The notes under the pieces: generated by a model
The model's input: the letters and a program-made list of their open reading frames with translations, nothing else
What the model was told of the DNA's origin: nothing
Databases searched by the model: none
Part shown: positions 26,312 to 35,490 of the stretch, one piece after another
Layout of the letters: every line of letters starts with the position of its first letter
How positions within the stretch are numbered: position 1 is the stretch's first letter
Assembly (NCBI RefSeq): GCF_000621205.1
Contig: NZ_KK211226.1
Span: forward strand, 262,722 to 326,721
Length of the DNA stretch: 64,000 bases
Direction of reading: 5' to 3'
From: Halotalea alkalilenta DSM 17697
GTDB taxonomy: Bacteria; Pseudomonadota; Gammaproteobacteria; Pseudomonadales; Halomonadaceae
Position numbers and translations under genes: made by a program

Positions 26312-27231
26312 GCGCATACACAGGCCCGATCGTCGACGCCCACCACCACTTCTGGGAGCCCGGGCTCGGGCGCCAGCCCTGGCTGCTGAAAGAGGCGCGG
26401 ATAGCGTTTCGCTACGGAAACTACGACAGCATCAAACGTTCGTTCCTTCCGCCCGACCTGCTGGCCGCCGCCCAGGGGTTCGACATCGTGGGCACGGTGA
26501 CCATGGAGACCGAATGGGATCTCGACGATCCGATCGGGGAGATGGCGTACACCCAATCCATCGCCGATGAATATGGGCTACCGACCGCCGCCGTCGCCCA
26601 CGCGATACTCAAAGACCCGAACGTCGAATCGGTGATCGAACGGCTGGCCGAGCGCCCCTTGGTACGGGCGGTGCGGAACAAACCAGGCCAAGCCGCCTCA
26701 CCGGCCGAGGCCAGCGCCCACCCGAGCCTCTTGACCGACGCCCAATGGCAGAAGGGCTTCGCCTTGCTCAGGCGCTATGGTCTCGACTTCGAGCTCCAGG
26801 TGGCATGGTGGCACTTGAGCGAGGCAGCCGCGCTGGCGGCCCGTCATCCAGACACCCAGATCACGATCAATCACACCGGATTGCCCTCGGACCGATCGCG
26901 AGAAGGGATAGAAGGATGGGCGAAGGCGCTTTCGCTGGTTGCAAGGCATGAGAACGTCGCGATCAAGATCTCCGGGATCGGCCTGCCCGGCGTGCCGTGG
27001 ACGGCTGAAAACAATCGCGAGATCGTCCTGCGCACCGCCGACATCTTCGGGCCTGAGCGGATCATGTTCGCAAGCAACTTTCCGGTCGACGAGCTGACCG
27101 GCAGCTACCAGGAGATCTACGGCGGCTTCGTCGAGATCACCAGCGACTGGTCGGCCGCGGAACAGACCGCCGCCTTCATCGGCAACGCGGTACGCTACTA
27201 CCGGCTGCCTCCAAGCCTGCTCGAGACATGA
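26308..27231 (+). CDS. Amidohydrolase-family sugar lactonase-like protein (COG3618)
   Basis: 307-residue TIM-barrel metal-dependent hydrolase of amidohydrolase family 2. VDAHHHFWEPGLGRQPWL is the metal-binding HxH start, ITINHTGLPSD holds a later histidine, and MFASNFPVDEL carries the C-terminal aspartate-like strand. Family members include L-fuconolactonase and L-rhamnono-lactonase. It is the second such enzyme in the window (compare 31422-32312), so it may act on a different lactone. It is translationally coupled to the MFS gene before it and converges with the end of the L-rhamnose operon. Confidence 0.82.
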   Translation: MSAYTGPIVDAHHHFWEPGLGRQPWLLKEARIAFRYGNYDSIKRSFLPPDLLAAAQGFDIVGTVTMETEWDLDDPIGEMAYTQSIADEYGLPTAAVAHAILKDPNVESVIERLAERPLVRAVRNKPGQAASPAEASAHPSLLTDAQWQKGFALLRRYGLDFELQVAWWHLSEAAALAARHPDTQITINHTGLPSDRSREGIEGWAKALSLVARHENVAIKISGIGLPGVPWTAENNREIVLRTADIFGPERIMFASNFPVDELTGSYQEIYGGFVEITSDWSAAEQTAAFIGNAVRYYRLPPSLLET

Positions 27232-27235
27232 CGCC

Positions 27236-27257
27236 CGGCCCGGCAGCGACCGGGCCG
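27236..27257. terminator. Bidirectional hairpin between convergent operons
   Basis: CGGCCCGG / CCGGGCCG, an 8-bp perfect stem with a 6-base loop, fills the 29-bp gap between the stop codons of the plus-strand lactonase and the minus-strand aldA. No long T-run follows, but the position fits a shared terminator. Confidence 0.55.
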
Positions 27258-27260
27258 CCC

Positions 27261-28697
27261 TCAGGCTTGCAGGTAGACCACATGGGTATGGGTGTACTCA
27301 TAGAGCCCGTGTTTACCGTCGGCCCCGCCGACGCCTGATTTGCGCACCCCGGCATGGAACCCCTGCATCGCCTCGAAGTTCTCGCGGTTGATGTAGGTCT
27401 CGCCGAAGTCCAGTTCGCGGCAGGCCTTCATCGCACTGGATAGGTCACGGGTGTAGATCGAGGAGGTCAAGCCGTACTCGCAGTCATTGGCCAGCGCGAT
27501 GCCTTCGTCGAGGTCGTCGATCACCTGAATGGGCAGCACGGGACCGAAGACCTCCTTGCGCATGATCTCCATCGACTGTCGGCAGCCGGAGAGGACCGTC
27601 GGCAGATAGTGGAATCCTCGTCCTCGCTCGGCGGACGCGCCACCCGTCACCAGTTCGGCTCCTTCGCCACGCGCGGTCTCGACCATCAGCGCGACCTTGT
27701 CGAGCGCTGCCTGATTGATCAATGGCCCCATTTCGACGCTCGAGTCGGCCAATGGATCGCCAAAGCGAGTGGCTTGCATCGCGCTTGCCATCCTAGCCGT
27801 GAACTCATCGGCTACCCTGCGCTCGACATAGACGCGCTCGGCGCAATTGCACACCTGACCGGTATTGATGATTCGCGAGCTACGAATCGCCTTGACCGCG
27901 AGATCGAGATCAGCGTCGGCGCAAACGATCGCCGGCGCCTTGCCGCCCAGCTCCAGGTTGAGCTTGGTCAGATTGGGCGACGCTGCGGCCATGATCCGAC
28001 TGCCGGTTTCGACGCTGCCGGTAAAGCTGATCATATCGACTCTCGGACTCGCCGAGAGCGCCCCGCCCACTGCGCCATCGCCGCCGACCAGATTGAACAC
28101 CCCGGGCGGCAATCCAACCTCGTCGACCAATCTGGCGAATTCGTAGCAGTTGTTGGGGGTTTCCTCACTCGGCTTGACCACGATGGTGTTGCCGGTCACC
28201 AGGGCCGGCGCCATCTTGCGCGCGATGAGGAAGAACGGGAAGTTCCATGGCAGGATCCCGGCGACTACCCCAAGCGGCTTGCGGAACAGGAATATGTTCT
28301 CGCCCGGGCGATCGCTCTCGATGATCTCCCCCTCGATCCGCCGGGCCCAACCAGCCATGTAGTCGAGATAGTCGGCGGTAAAGAGCACCTCCACTTCGGC
28401 GAGCGAGGAGATCTTGCCCTGCTCTTCGGTAATCACTCTAGCGAGCCGAGGCGCCTGATCGCGCAGCTTGGCGGCCAGCCGGACCAGGAAGTCCGCGCGC
28501 GCCACCGCGGTGAGCCGCGACCAGGCGGGCTGGGCGCGGCGAGCGGCTTCGAGCGCCTGCTCGACCTCCGCCGCAGTCGAGGCGGGAATCCTCGAGAGCA
28601 GCGCGCCGGTGGCTGGATTGAAGACCTCGAGCAAGGCTTTCGCGCGAATGAACGTGCCATCGACGTAGTTTTCATACTCGGTGATCGATTGGGACAT
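27261..28697 (-). CDS. aldA: Lactaldehyde/glycolaldehyde dehydrogenase
   Basis: 478-residue NAD-dependent aldehyde dehydrogenase, the same length as E. coli AldA (479). Shared stretches include AEVEVLFTADYLDYMAGWAR, SDRPGENIFLFRKPLGV and INTGQVCNCAERVYVE. The catalytic cysteine lies in the GQVCNC segment and the general-base glutamate in LNLELGGKAP. It oxidises L-lactaldehyde to L-lactate, which is the step after the KDR aldolase encoded just upstream. It is the last gene of the L-rhamnose operon, 27 bp behind the aldolase. Confidence 0.92.
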   Translation of the reverse strand: MSQSITEYENYVDGTFIRAKALLEVFNPATGALLSRIPASTAAEVEQALEAARRAQPAWSRLTAVARADFLVRLAAKLRDQAPRLARVITEEQGKISSLAEVEVLFTADYLDYMAGWARRIEGEIIESDRPGENIFLFRKPLGVVAGILPWNFPFFLIARKMAPALVTGNTIVVKPSEETPNNCYEFARLVDEVGLPPGVFNLVGGDGAVGGALSASPRVDMISFTGSVETGSRIMAAASPNLTKLNLELGGKAPAIVCADADLDLAVKAIRSSRIINTGQVCNCAERVYVERRVADEFTARMASAMQATRFGDPLADSSVEMGPLINQAALDKVALMVETARGEGAELVTGGASAERGRGFHYLPTVLSGCRQSMEIMRKEVFGPVLPIQVIDDLDEGIALANDCEYGLTSSIYTRDLSSAMKACRELDFGETYINRENFEAMQGFHAGVRKSGVGGADGKHGLYEYTHTHVVYLQA

Positions 28698-28724
28698 GCT
28701 GCACTCCTGACGATGGTCGGTGAG

Positions 28725-29528
28725 TCAGTAGGTGGAGGAAGGCGCCGCGGCGGGAGCGCCACCCTTGAACGGCGCGAGCGCGGCGAGCGCGGCCTGGCGC
28801 AGCAGGCTGATGTCGATACCGATGGCAACGAACGTGCAGCCCCACTCGAGGTAGCGCTTGGCGTCCTCCTCGCGGGGCGCGAGGATGCCGCTGGGTTTAC
28901 CCGCCGCATGGATCGCTTGGATCGCTTGGCGAATCTTGCGCTGCACCTGCGGATGGTTGGGCTCGAGCGGATGGCCGAGGCTGACCGACAGATCGGCGGG
29001 GCCGACGAACACCGCATCGACGCCATCCGCTGCCGCGATCGCCTCGACGTTGTCGACTCCGGTGGCGGACTCGATCTGCACGATCAGGCACAGCTCGCGC
29101 TCTGCCTGGGCGAAATAGTCTTCTACCCCGTCCCAGCGAGTCGCCCGCGCCAATCCGCCACCGACGCCGCGAATGCCCCGGGGTGGATAACGCATCGCCC
29201 GTACCAGCGCCTGGGCCTGTTCGAAGGTATCGACCATCGGGACCATCAGCGTTTGCGCACCGATGTCGAGCAATTGCTTGATCAAGGCAGGATCGTGATT
29301 GACGGTGCGTACCACCGGCGCGCAGTCCGGATAGGCCGCTAGCGCCTGGAGCTGGGCCAGCATGCTCGGGACCGTGTTGGGCGCGTGCTCACCATCGAGC
29401 AGCAGCCACTCGAAGCCAGCGGTGGCCATGATTTCGCAAGGATAGGCTTGGGCCATTCCGGCCCAGCAACCGAGCATCGGCTCGCCCTGGGCCAAGGCGG
29501 TTTTGAAGGCGTTGATCGGCAGTCGCAT
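28725..29528 (-). CDS. rhmA: HpcH/HpaI-family aldolase, probable 2-keto-3-deoxy-L-rhamnonate aldolase
   Basis: 267-residue class-II (metal-dependent) HpcH/HpaI aldolase. FEWLLLDGEHAPNTV and LMVPMVDTFEQAQALVRAMRYPPRGIRGVG contain the conserved glutamate/histidine/arginine positions, and VDAVFVGPADLSVSLGHP is the phosphate/carboxylate-binding loop of the family. The start at 29528 has GAGGAA upstream. E. coli RhmA (YfaU) is this kind of enzyme and splits 2-keto-3-deoxy-L-rhamnonate into pyruvate and L-lactaldehyde. Placement between the rhamnose dehydrogenase and AldA supports that role; specificity is inferred from context. Confidence 0.87.
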   Translation of the reverse strand: MRLPINAFKTALAQGEPMLGCWAGMAQAYPCEIMATAGFEWLLLDGEHAPNTVPSMLAQLQALAAYPDCAPVVRTVNHDPALIKQLLDIGAQTLMVPMVDTFEQAQALVRAMRYPPRGIRGVGGGLARATRWDGVEDYFAQAERELCLIVQIESATGVDNVEAIAAADGVDAVFVGPADLSVSLGHPLEPNHPQVQRKIRQAIQAIHAAGKPSGILAPREEDAKRYLEWGCTFVAIGIDISLLRQAALAALAPFKGGAPAAAPSSTY

Positions 29529-29547
29529 GGCATGTTCCTCGACAAAG

Positions 29548-30318
29548 TCACTGTAGGTTGACGAATAGCCCGCCATCGACCAGCAGCGCCGCTCCTGTGA
29601 CATAGCCGGCCATGTCCGAGGCGAGGAACACCGCTGGACCGGCGAGATCCTCAGGACGCCCCAGCCGGCCCAATGGCGTGCGCCCGATCATCCGTGCGCG
29701 CTTCTCTTCATCGGCCAGGTCCTCCTGGTTGATGTCGGTGGCGATGGTTCCCGGCAGCAGTGCGTTGCAGCGGATCCCATAAGGGCCGAGCGCGATCGCG
29801 CAGGACTGCATCAGCGACAGCAGGCCCGCCTTGGTTGGGGTGTAATGCGTCTGCATCCCTCCACCCACCAAGGCGCTGATCGAACTGACCGCAATGATCG
29901 AACCGCCGCTGCCTTGCTCCTTCATCCGCCGGGCCGCAGCCTGCACCGCGAAGTAAGCACCGTTGAGATTGGTGTCGACGGTGCGGTAATAGATCTCGCG
30001 GGGCATGTCGAGGAATGAATGGAATGGACAGATACCAGCGTTGTTGACGAATACGTCCACCCCGCCGATGCGCTCCACCGCGGCCTCGACCAGTTTGTCT
30101 CCGGTATCGGGATCGGCGGCGTCGGCGCCGACCTCCACCGCGCGGCGGCCGAGCGATTCGATCTCGTCGACCAGCGCCTGGACCTGTGCGCGGCTGGATT
30201 CGCTACCGCTATGGCCAATCACTACGTCGGCGCCCTGGCGCGCGCACTCGAGCGCGATTGCGCGGCCGATGCCACGCGACGCCCCAGTGACGATCACTCG
30301 TTTGTCCTTGAGCAGCAT
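29548..30318 (-). CDS. L-rhamnose 1-dehydrogenase (SDR family)
   Basis: 256-residue short-chain dehydrogenase. TGASRGIGRAIALECARQGA is the nucleotide-binding fold, NNAG is intact, and the catalytic residues are present (SSISALVGGGMQTHYTPTK, with the Y-x-x-x-K pair). From memory it closely matches the Azotobacter vinelandii L-rhamnose 1-dehydrogenase, including GICPFHSFLDMPRE and THYTPTKAGLLSLMQSCAIA. It oxidises L-rhamnose to L-rhamno-lactone, the entry step of the non-phosphorylative route. GGAG before the ATG supports the start. It lies 41 bp after rhaT and 19 bp before the aldolase. Confidence 0.88.
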   Translation of the reverse strand: MLLKDKRVIVTGASRGIGRAIALECARQGADVVIGHSGSESSRAQVQALVDEIESLGRRAVEVGADAADPDTGDKLVEAAVERIGGVDVFVNNAGICPFHSFLDMPREIYYRTVDTNLNGAYFAVQAAARRMKEQGSGGSIIAVSSISALVGGGMQTHYTPTKAGLLSLMQSCAIALGPYGIRCNALLPGTIATDINQEDLADEEKRARMIGRTPLGRLGRPEDLAGPAVFLASDMAGYVTGAALLVDGGLFVNLQ

Positions 30319-30359
30319 TCGCTCGTCTCCTTTGATTAGCTGGCGGCCAAACGCGAGCT

Positions 30360-31418
30360 TCAGCCGAGATAGTTACCGTAGCCGACCAGGCAGATCGACG
30401 ACAGGATGACCACGATTCCCACTAACAGCACCTGGCGATTGCCTCGGCTGGTACCCTGCCACTCACGGAAATAGAGTCCCCAGAGGTTCGAGACCACGAT
30501 GATGAAGGACATATGCAGCACCCATGAGCTGGCATCATTGCCGAGCCGGCTCTCGCCCATCCCATAGAAGAAGAACTGCAGGAACCAGATCGTGCCTGCC
30601 AGTGCGCAGAGCAGGTAATTACGGGCGAGGGGCGTGCGCCGGTCGGCGTAGTCGGTATAGCTGCGGTTCTTGAAGCCGAGCGACAGGCACCAGATCGCGT
30701 TGGTGGTCAACCCACCCCACATGATCACCATGAAGGTGACGTTGTTCTGGAACAAATCGTTGGCGCCCGAGGCCACCGCTGCTTCCGCCAGCGGCCGGCC
30801 GGCGGCGATGCCGTAGCTGAAGCAGGCGCTCAACACCCCGGAAATCAGCGCGACGGTCCCCCCCTTGCGCAGCGAAAACTCGCTGACGCTGGCGAGCTTG
30901 GTCGCTTCGTCGACCTCGCGCTCCTTGAGCACTCCCGCCCAGCCACAGATCGCGATACCGACCAGCGAAACCGCCACCCCCACCAGCACCAGCGCTCCGC
31001 CCAGGCTTTGCGCCATCGCGCTCAGCGAATACGCCCCACAGTCGCCGAACAGGTCGCGATAGAGCGGCGGCATCAGCGCCCCGAACGCCGAGGTCAAGCC
31101 CATGATCACCGACATGCCGAGCGATAGGCCGAGGTAGCGCATGGTCAGCCCGAAGGTCAGCCCGCCGATGCCCCACAGCACACCGAACAGATAGGTCCAC
31201 CCGAGTGTCGAAACCTGCGCTTCGGCGAGAATCCTGGCGAAGTCGGGCACGGTGATGATCGCCGCGATCAGCGGCACCACCAGCCAGGAAAACAGCCCAC
31301 CGACCAGCCAGTAGCTCTCCCATGCCCAATGCCGCACTCCCTTGAACGGTATGTAGAAACTACCGGACGCCAGACCGCCGACGAAGTGCAGGAAAATACC
31401 CAGCAGGATGATCTCCAC
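30360..31418 (-). CDS. rhaT: L-rhamnose/proton symporter
   Basis: 352-residue, ten-span membrane protein of the RhaT family. GIFLHFVGGLASGSFYIPFK at the N-terminus, WESYWLVGGLFSWLV and LFGVLWGIGGLTFGLTMRYLG correspond to the E. coli RhaT pattern. The start is a GTG at 31418 with AGGAGG 8 bases upstream; that site lies within the last codons of the lactonase gene, so the two are coupled. It imports L-rhamnose (and possibly L-lyxose) with protons. Confidence 0.92.
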   Translation of the reverse strand: MEIILLGIFLHFVGGLASGSFYIPFKGVRHWAWESYWLVGGLFSWLVVPLIAAIITVPDFARILAEAQVSTLGWTYLFGVLWGIGGLTFGLTMRYLGLSLGMSVIMGLTSAFGALMPPLYRDLFGDCGAYSLSAMAQSLGGALVLVGVAVSLVGIAICGWAGVLKEREVDEATKLASVSEFSLRKGGTVALISGVLSACFSYGIAAGRPLAEAAVASGANDLFQNNVTFMVIMWGGLTTNAIWCLSLGFKNRSYTDYADRRTPLARNYLLCALAGTIWFLQFFFYGMGESRLGNDASSWVLHMSFIIVVSNLWGLYFREWQGTSRGNRQVLLVGIVVILSSICLVGYGNYLG

Positions 31419-31421
31419 GCG

Positions 31422-32312
31422 TCATGCCTCCTGGAGCCGGTAGTAACGCCGGGAGTTGCCGACGAACATGGCATGTCGCTCACCAGGGGCGGTGTCCTGG
31501 AGCAGCCGGTCGTAGCCGTGCCAGATCTGCGCGTAGCTGGCGTAGAGGCCGTCTACGGGGAAGTTCGATGCGAACAGGCAGCGCTCGACACCGAAGGCAT
31601 CGATCGCCTCGAACACCAGCGGGCGCAAGCTATCGAGCGTCCAGCCATGGTCGAGCATGCCGAAACCGCTGAGCTTGATCGCGACGTTGGGACACGCGGC
31701 CAGCAGCCGCAGACCGTCACGCCATTCACGCCATCCGCGCGGCCCGTCACGATCGACGTACATGCCGGCGTGGTTGACCATCATCACCAGTCCCGGGTGA
31801 CGTGCCGCCAGCGTCGCGGCCTCCGCCATCTGGCTGGGATAGAGCTGAAGCTCGAACAGCAGCCGACGCTGCCATGCAGGCTCGCGCAGGTAGTGGCGGC
31901 CAACGTAGTCGTAGCGGGGGTCGGCATGCACATTGAGAATCTGGCGCACGCCGCGGATCATGGGGCTGAGCGCGAGTTGGGCATCCAGCGCGGCCTCGGC
32001 GTCCTCGGCGCAAAGATCCAGGTATACCGACAGCCCGCTCGGCAGCGGCGAAATCCCCTGCTCCCTCTGTTCCTCGATCACTTTCGCCAGCCAGCGGGTC
32101 TCGGCCAGCGAGTCCCGCGCATCGGCCTCGACATGCACTGCCCCGAGCAGTTCGACCCCGGCCTCGGCGGCGACCCGGCGCAGGTCGTCGACCAGGAAGT
32201 CCCGCGCCAGCGGCGAATAGTCACCGAGCAGATTGGGGCGGGGCCGCTCGAGCCAAGGGTAGTTGCCTTCGCCAAGCGACCACAGGTGGCAATGAGCATC
32301 GATCACCTGCAT
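31422..32312 (-). CDS. L-rhamno-lactonase-like amidohydrolase (COG3618)
   Basis: 296-residue amidohydrolase-2 family enzyme. It opens with [21 protein letters not shown] (the HxH metal motif as HCH) and ends with CLFASNFPVDGL and SRRYYRL. The start at 32312 has GGGAG upstream and overlaps rhaM by 10 bases; an earlier ATG at 32411 would reach deep into rhaM. In the Azotobacter/Sphingomonas-type pathway this family supplies the lactonase that opens L-rhamno-lactone to L-rhamnonate. It sits between the mutarotase and rhaT in the operon. Confidence 0.87.
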   Translation of the reverse strand: MQVIDAHCHLWSLGEGNYPWLERPRPNLLGDYSPLARDFLVDDLRRVAAEAGVELLGAVHVEADARDSLAETRWLAKVIEEQREQGISPLPSGLSVYLDLCAEDAEAALDAQLALSPMIRGVRQILNVHADPRYDYVGRHYLREPAWQRRLLFELQLYPSQMAEAATLAARHPGLVMMVNHAGMYVDRDGPRGWREWRDGLRLLAACPNVAIKLSGFGMLDHGWTLDSLRPLVFEAIDAFGVERCLFASNFPVDGLYASYAQIWHGYDRLLQDTAPGERHAMFVGNSRRYYRLQEA

Positions 32313-32668
32313 GCCGGCGCGCTCCCGCTCAGAGCGAACACCTCGTCCAGCGGCGAGCTGCTCGGCGACTCGTCGGCTTCCGTGTACATGATGTCGGCCA
32401 TGTGATGCCACCAGCGCCGCATCACCGAAAGGGTCGGCAGCTCATCGAGTCCGTGCGGCCGGCGGTGGCGCATCACTGCGAACAGCGAGCCGTCGCGGTC
32501 GTCCAGGAAAATCCGATAGTCGATGACCCCGGCTTCGCGCAGCGCCTCGACCAGCTCGGGCCAGATCTCCTCGTGACGCCGCTGGTACTCGGCCTTCATC
32601 CCGGGGTAGAGGGTCATGCGGAAGGCGCGCACGCCGCTGCCGGTGCCTGCCGATGGGTCAGCGTGCAT
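32303..32668 (-). CDS. rhaM: L-rhamnose mutarotase
   Basis: About 121 residues of the RhaM family (DUF718). [23 protein letters not shown] and [21 protein letters not shown] are the family signatures and hold the histidine and tyrosine that catalyse anomer exchange of L-rhamnose. The ATG at 32668 overlaps the end of rhmD by 11 bases and has no clear ribosome-binding site. A GTG at 32632 would give a length closer to the E. coli protein (104 residues) and remains possible. Confidence 0.9.
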   Translation of the reverse strand: MHADPSAGTGSGVRAFRMTLYPGMKAEYQRRHEEIWPELVEALREAGVIDYRIFLDDRDGSLFAVMRHRRPHGLDELPTLSVMRRWWHHMADIMYTEADESPSSSPLDEVFALSGSAPACR

Positions 32669-33845
32669 AGGGCCGTACCAGTTCGCAGTCAGGGTTGAGC
32701 CGGACACCGAAACCGGGTGCGTCGAGCGCCGAGACCTTCATCCGGCCATTCTCCGGTACCGGCTCATCGAGCAGCAGAGGATTGAACATCGGCACCACCT
32801 CGTCCGCCTGGGGCGCCATCATCAGGAACTCGGCGAACGGGCTGTTATGGCGGGTGATCACGAAGTGGTAGCTGTAGACCGAGGAGCCATGGGGCACCAC
32901 CAGCTTGCCGTGGGCATCGGCCAGGGCCGATATCTTGATCAGTTCGGTGACCCCGCCGCACCAGCCGACGTCCGGCTGGATCACGTCGCAGCAGGCCATC
33001 TCCAGCAGCAGGCGGAAGCCCCAGCGGGTCGCCTCGTGCTCGCCGGTATTGACCAGCATCCCCTTCGGCACGCTGCGCTTGAGCTCGGCATAGCCCCAGT
33101 AGTCGTCCGGCGGCAGCGCCTCCTCGATCCATTTGAGTCCAAGCTCATGGCCATGCCAGGCAAGCTTGGTGGCATAGTTGATATCGAGGCTCATCCAGCA
33201 ATCGAACATCAGCCAGAAGTCGTCGCCGACTCGAGCGCGCATCTCGGCGAGCTGAGCGATGTTGGCGGCGAATCCCTCGTCGCCGCTCGCCGGACCGTAC
33301 TTGAGCGGCAGCTTGCCGCCAATGAAACCCAGCTGCTTGGCCAGATCGGGGCGGGCACCGGTGGCATAGAAGACCAGCTCGTCGCGCACCGCGCCACCGA
33401 GCAGCGCGTGCACCGGCTCGTCGCGAAGCTTGCCGGCCAGATCCCAAAGCGCCAGATCGACCGCGGAGATGGTGTTGAGCACGATTCCCTTGCGGCCATA
33501 GAACAATGTGGCGTTGTACATCTGGTCCCAGATCATCTCGATCTCGGTGACCTTGCGGCCTTCGATGAATCGGGCCAGGTGGTGTTCGACGATCCAGGCG
33601 CCCAGCTCACCACCGGTGCTGACCCCAAGCCCCACCGTGCCATCGCTGGCTTCGATTTCGACGATCAGGGTACCGAGCACGTTGAGCCCGAAGCTCTTGC
33701 GCTGCATCCGGTACTGCGGATATTTGCTCATCGGCGTCGATATCTGCCCATCGATCCAATGATCGTCGCCCTGGTCGTGATAGTCCGCGCCGCCTCCGGC
33801 GACGGTGGTAAAGGCTCGGATCTGCTTGATGGTGGCAACCGCCAT
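32658..33845 (-). CDS. rhmD: L-rhamnonate dehydratase
   Basis: 395-residue enolase-superfamily enzyme very close to E. coli RhmD (YfaW). Matching stretches are [39 protein letters not shown] and [20 protein letters not shown]. Metal ligands are Asp215 (FDCWMS), Glu241 (WIEEALPP) and Glu269 (NTGEHE), with the catalytic histidine at about 319 ([12 protein letters not shown]). It converts L-rhamnonate to 2-keto-3-deoxy-L-rhamnonate. AGGAG 8 bases upstream fixes the start at 33845; an ATG at 33884 would overlap the transporter gene. Confidence 0.94.
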   Translation of the reverse strand: MAVATIKQIRAFTTVAGGGADYHDQGDDHWIDGQISTPMSKYPQYRMQRKSFGLNVLGTLIVEIEASDGTVGLGVSTGGELGAWIVEHHLARFIEGRKVTEIEMIWDQMYNATLFYGRKGIVLNTISAVDLALWDLAGKLRDEPVHALLGGAVRDELVFYATGARPDLAKQLGFIGGKLPLKYGPASGDEGFAANIAQLAEMRARVGDDFWLMFDCWMSLDINYATKLAWHGHELGLKWIEEALPPDDYWGYAELKRSVPKGMLVNTGEHEATRWGFRLLLEMACCDVIQPDVGWCGGVTELIKISALADAHGKLVVPHGSSVYSYHFVITRHNSPFAEFLMMAPQADEVVPMFNPLLLDEPVPENGRMKVSALDAPGFGVRLNPDCELVRPYAR

Positions 33846-33876
33846 GGGTGGATCTCCTCGATTGATGTCGGAACAG

Positions 33877-35196
33877 TCATCCATCTGCGCGAACCAGTTC
33901 TCCCCGCCTTGGCGGACGCGGCCGCTGCGGCAGTGCGAACAGGCAAGCGGCGCTGATCAGCGTGGTGAAACTCAGCAGGTAGAGCCCGGCGCCAGACAGG
34001 GCGAAGCTCTCTTCTGCCCAAACCCGCGCGTTGGGTGCGATGAAGCCGCCGAGGTTACCCAACGAATTGATCAATGCGATGCCACCGGCGGCAGCGGTAC
34101 CGCCGAGATAAGCAGTGGGAAAATGCCAAAAAAGCGGTTGGACACCGATGAATCCGGCGGCAGCTAAGCAGAGCGCGATCAGGGCGACGACCGGAGAGGC
34201 GACGGCGCTGGAGCAGGCAATGCCGAGTCCGGCGGCGACCAGCGCGAGCACCGCGACTTCGCGGTAGCGACCGCTACGGCCAGCGGCTCTCGGCAACCAC
34301 CAGGCGGCGAACATCGCACATAGCCACGGGATGGCGGCGACCAGCCCCACCGTCAGGCCGACCTGGGTGCCCAACAGCGCCCCGACCTGTGAAGGCAGAT
34401 AGAAAACCACCCCATAGACGCTCATCTGGATCAGCAAATAGATCAAACAGAGGTGGAGCACGCGAGGATTACCCAACGCCATGAGCGCCCCCCGCGGCCC
34501 ATGGCTGGACTTGCTCCGGTCCTCGCTCTCCACGGCTGTCGACAGCGCCTCGCGCTCGGCCTCGGTCAGCCAGCTCGCCAAGCGGGGGCTGTCGCAGAGA
34601 TAGCGCAGTACCACGATGCCAAGCAGCATGGTCAAAAGCCCCGTGACAATGAACATCCACTGCCAGCCATGCACGCCGGAGAACCCATCCAAGTCGAGGA
34701 GCAGGCCTGAAAATGGGGAACCCAAAATGAAAGCGAGGGGAGCGCCAAAGTAGAACAGCCCGAGCACTCGGGCACGGCTGGCGCCTGGAAACCATTGGGT
34801 GAGGTAATAGATCACCCCGGGGAAGAAGCCCGCCTCGGCAATACCCAGCAGCAGGCGCAAGGTATAGAAGATCCATTCGGTGTAGGCGAAGGCCATCGCG
34901 GTGGAGATCGCTCCCCAGGTCACCATGATCCGGCACATCCAGAAACGGGCGCCGACCCGGGTCATGATCAAATTGCTCGGCACTTCCAAAAACGCATAGC
35001 CCACGAAGAAAAGACCCGCGCCAAGTGCAAAGGCGGCGTCTGAAATACCTGTATCCAGCTGATAGGCTTCTCGAGCAAAGCCGATATTGGCGCGATCGAG
35101 AAACGCGAAAACGTACATCATCAACAGCAGAGGCACTAGCCTTTTGGTGGCCTTTCCAATGGCACTATCGAGTGATGAATCAGTACGATTCGACAT
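33877..35196 (-). CDS. rhmT: MFS transporter, RhmT-like (L-rhamnonate) type
   Basis: 439-residue, 12-span major facilitator of the ACS family. [41 protein letters not shown], and [20 protein letters not shown] follow E. coli RhmT (YfaV), the L-rhamnonate carrier. It is the first gene of the eight-gene operon and lies 31 bp before rhmD. Together with RhaT, the operon can import both the free sugar and its acid. Specificity is by similarity. Confidence 0.87.
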   Translation of the reverse strand: MSNRTDSSLDSAIGKATKRLVPLLLMMYVFAFLDRANIGFAREAYQLDTGISDAAFALGAGLFFVGYAFLEVPSNLIMTRVGARFWMCRIMVTWGAISTAMAFAYTEWIFYTLRLLLGIAEAGFFPGVIYYLTQWFPGASRARVLGLFYFGAPLAFILGSPFSGLLLDLDGFSGVHGWQWMFIVTGLLTMLLGIVVLRYLCDSPRLASWLTEAEREALSTAVESEDRSKSSHGPRGALMALGNPRVLHLCLIYLLIQMSVYGVVFYLPSQVGALLGTQVGLTVGLVAAIPWLCAMFAAWWLPRAAGRSGRYREVAVLALVAAGLGIACSSAVASPVVALIALCLAAAGFIGVQPLFWHFPTAYLGGTAAAGGIALINSLGNLGGFIAPNARVWAEESFALSGAGLYLLSFTTLISAACLFALPQRPRPPRRGELVRADG

Positions 35197-35490
35197 ACAA
35201 TTCGGCCTCGAAGATAGGGATGCGTAACCTGTATTTCCACTGTCGACCGGGGGGGCACGACCGAGGTGATGAACGATCTCGTTGTAACGCCGCCCTTCAT
35301 GCAGCGACCAATGAATTCGGCGTGGGCATCGATACCTTCAGGTTATTTCCCCCACAACCCTTTGTTGATAAATGAAAAAATTGTTCCTTGCCTAGGAATT
35401 CAAACTAAGATTTACGACTAATGGCTGATTATCAGAGACATCGAAACGCCCGTACCCAGTCAGCTTCTGGATATCCGACGAGGTCTTTCA
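35197..35490. promoter_or_regulatory. Divergent promoter region of the L-rhamnose operon and its LysR gene
   Basis: 294 bp with an A/T-rich core (about 35340-35440). A small inverted repeat TTCCT-TGCCT-AGGAA lies at 35384-35398 and could be part of a LysR-type site (T-N11-A arrangement). No gene is seen and no confident -35/-10 pair can be called. By position it must control the eight-gene operon on one side and the lysR gene on the other. Confidence 0.5.
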
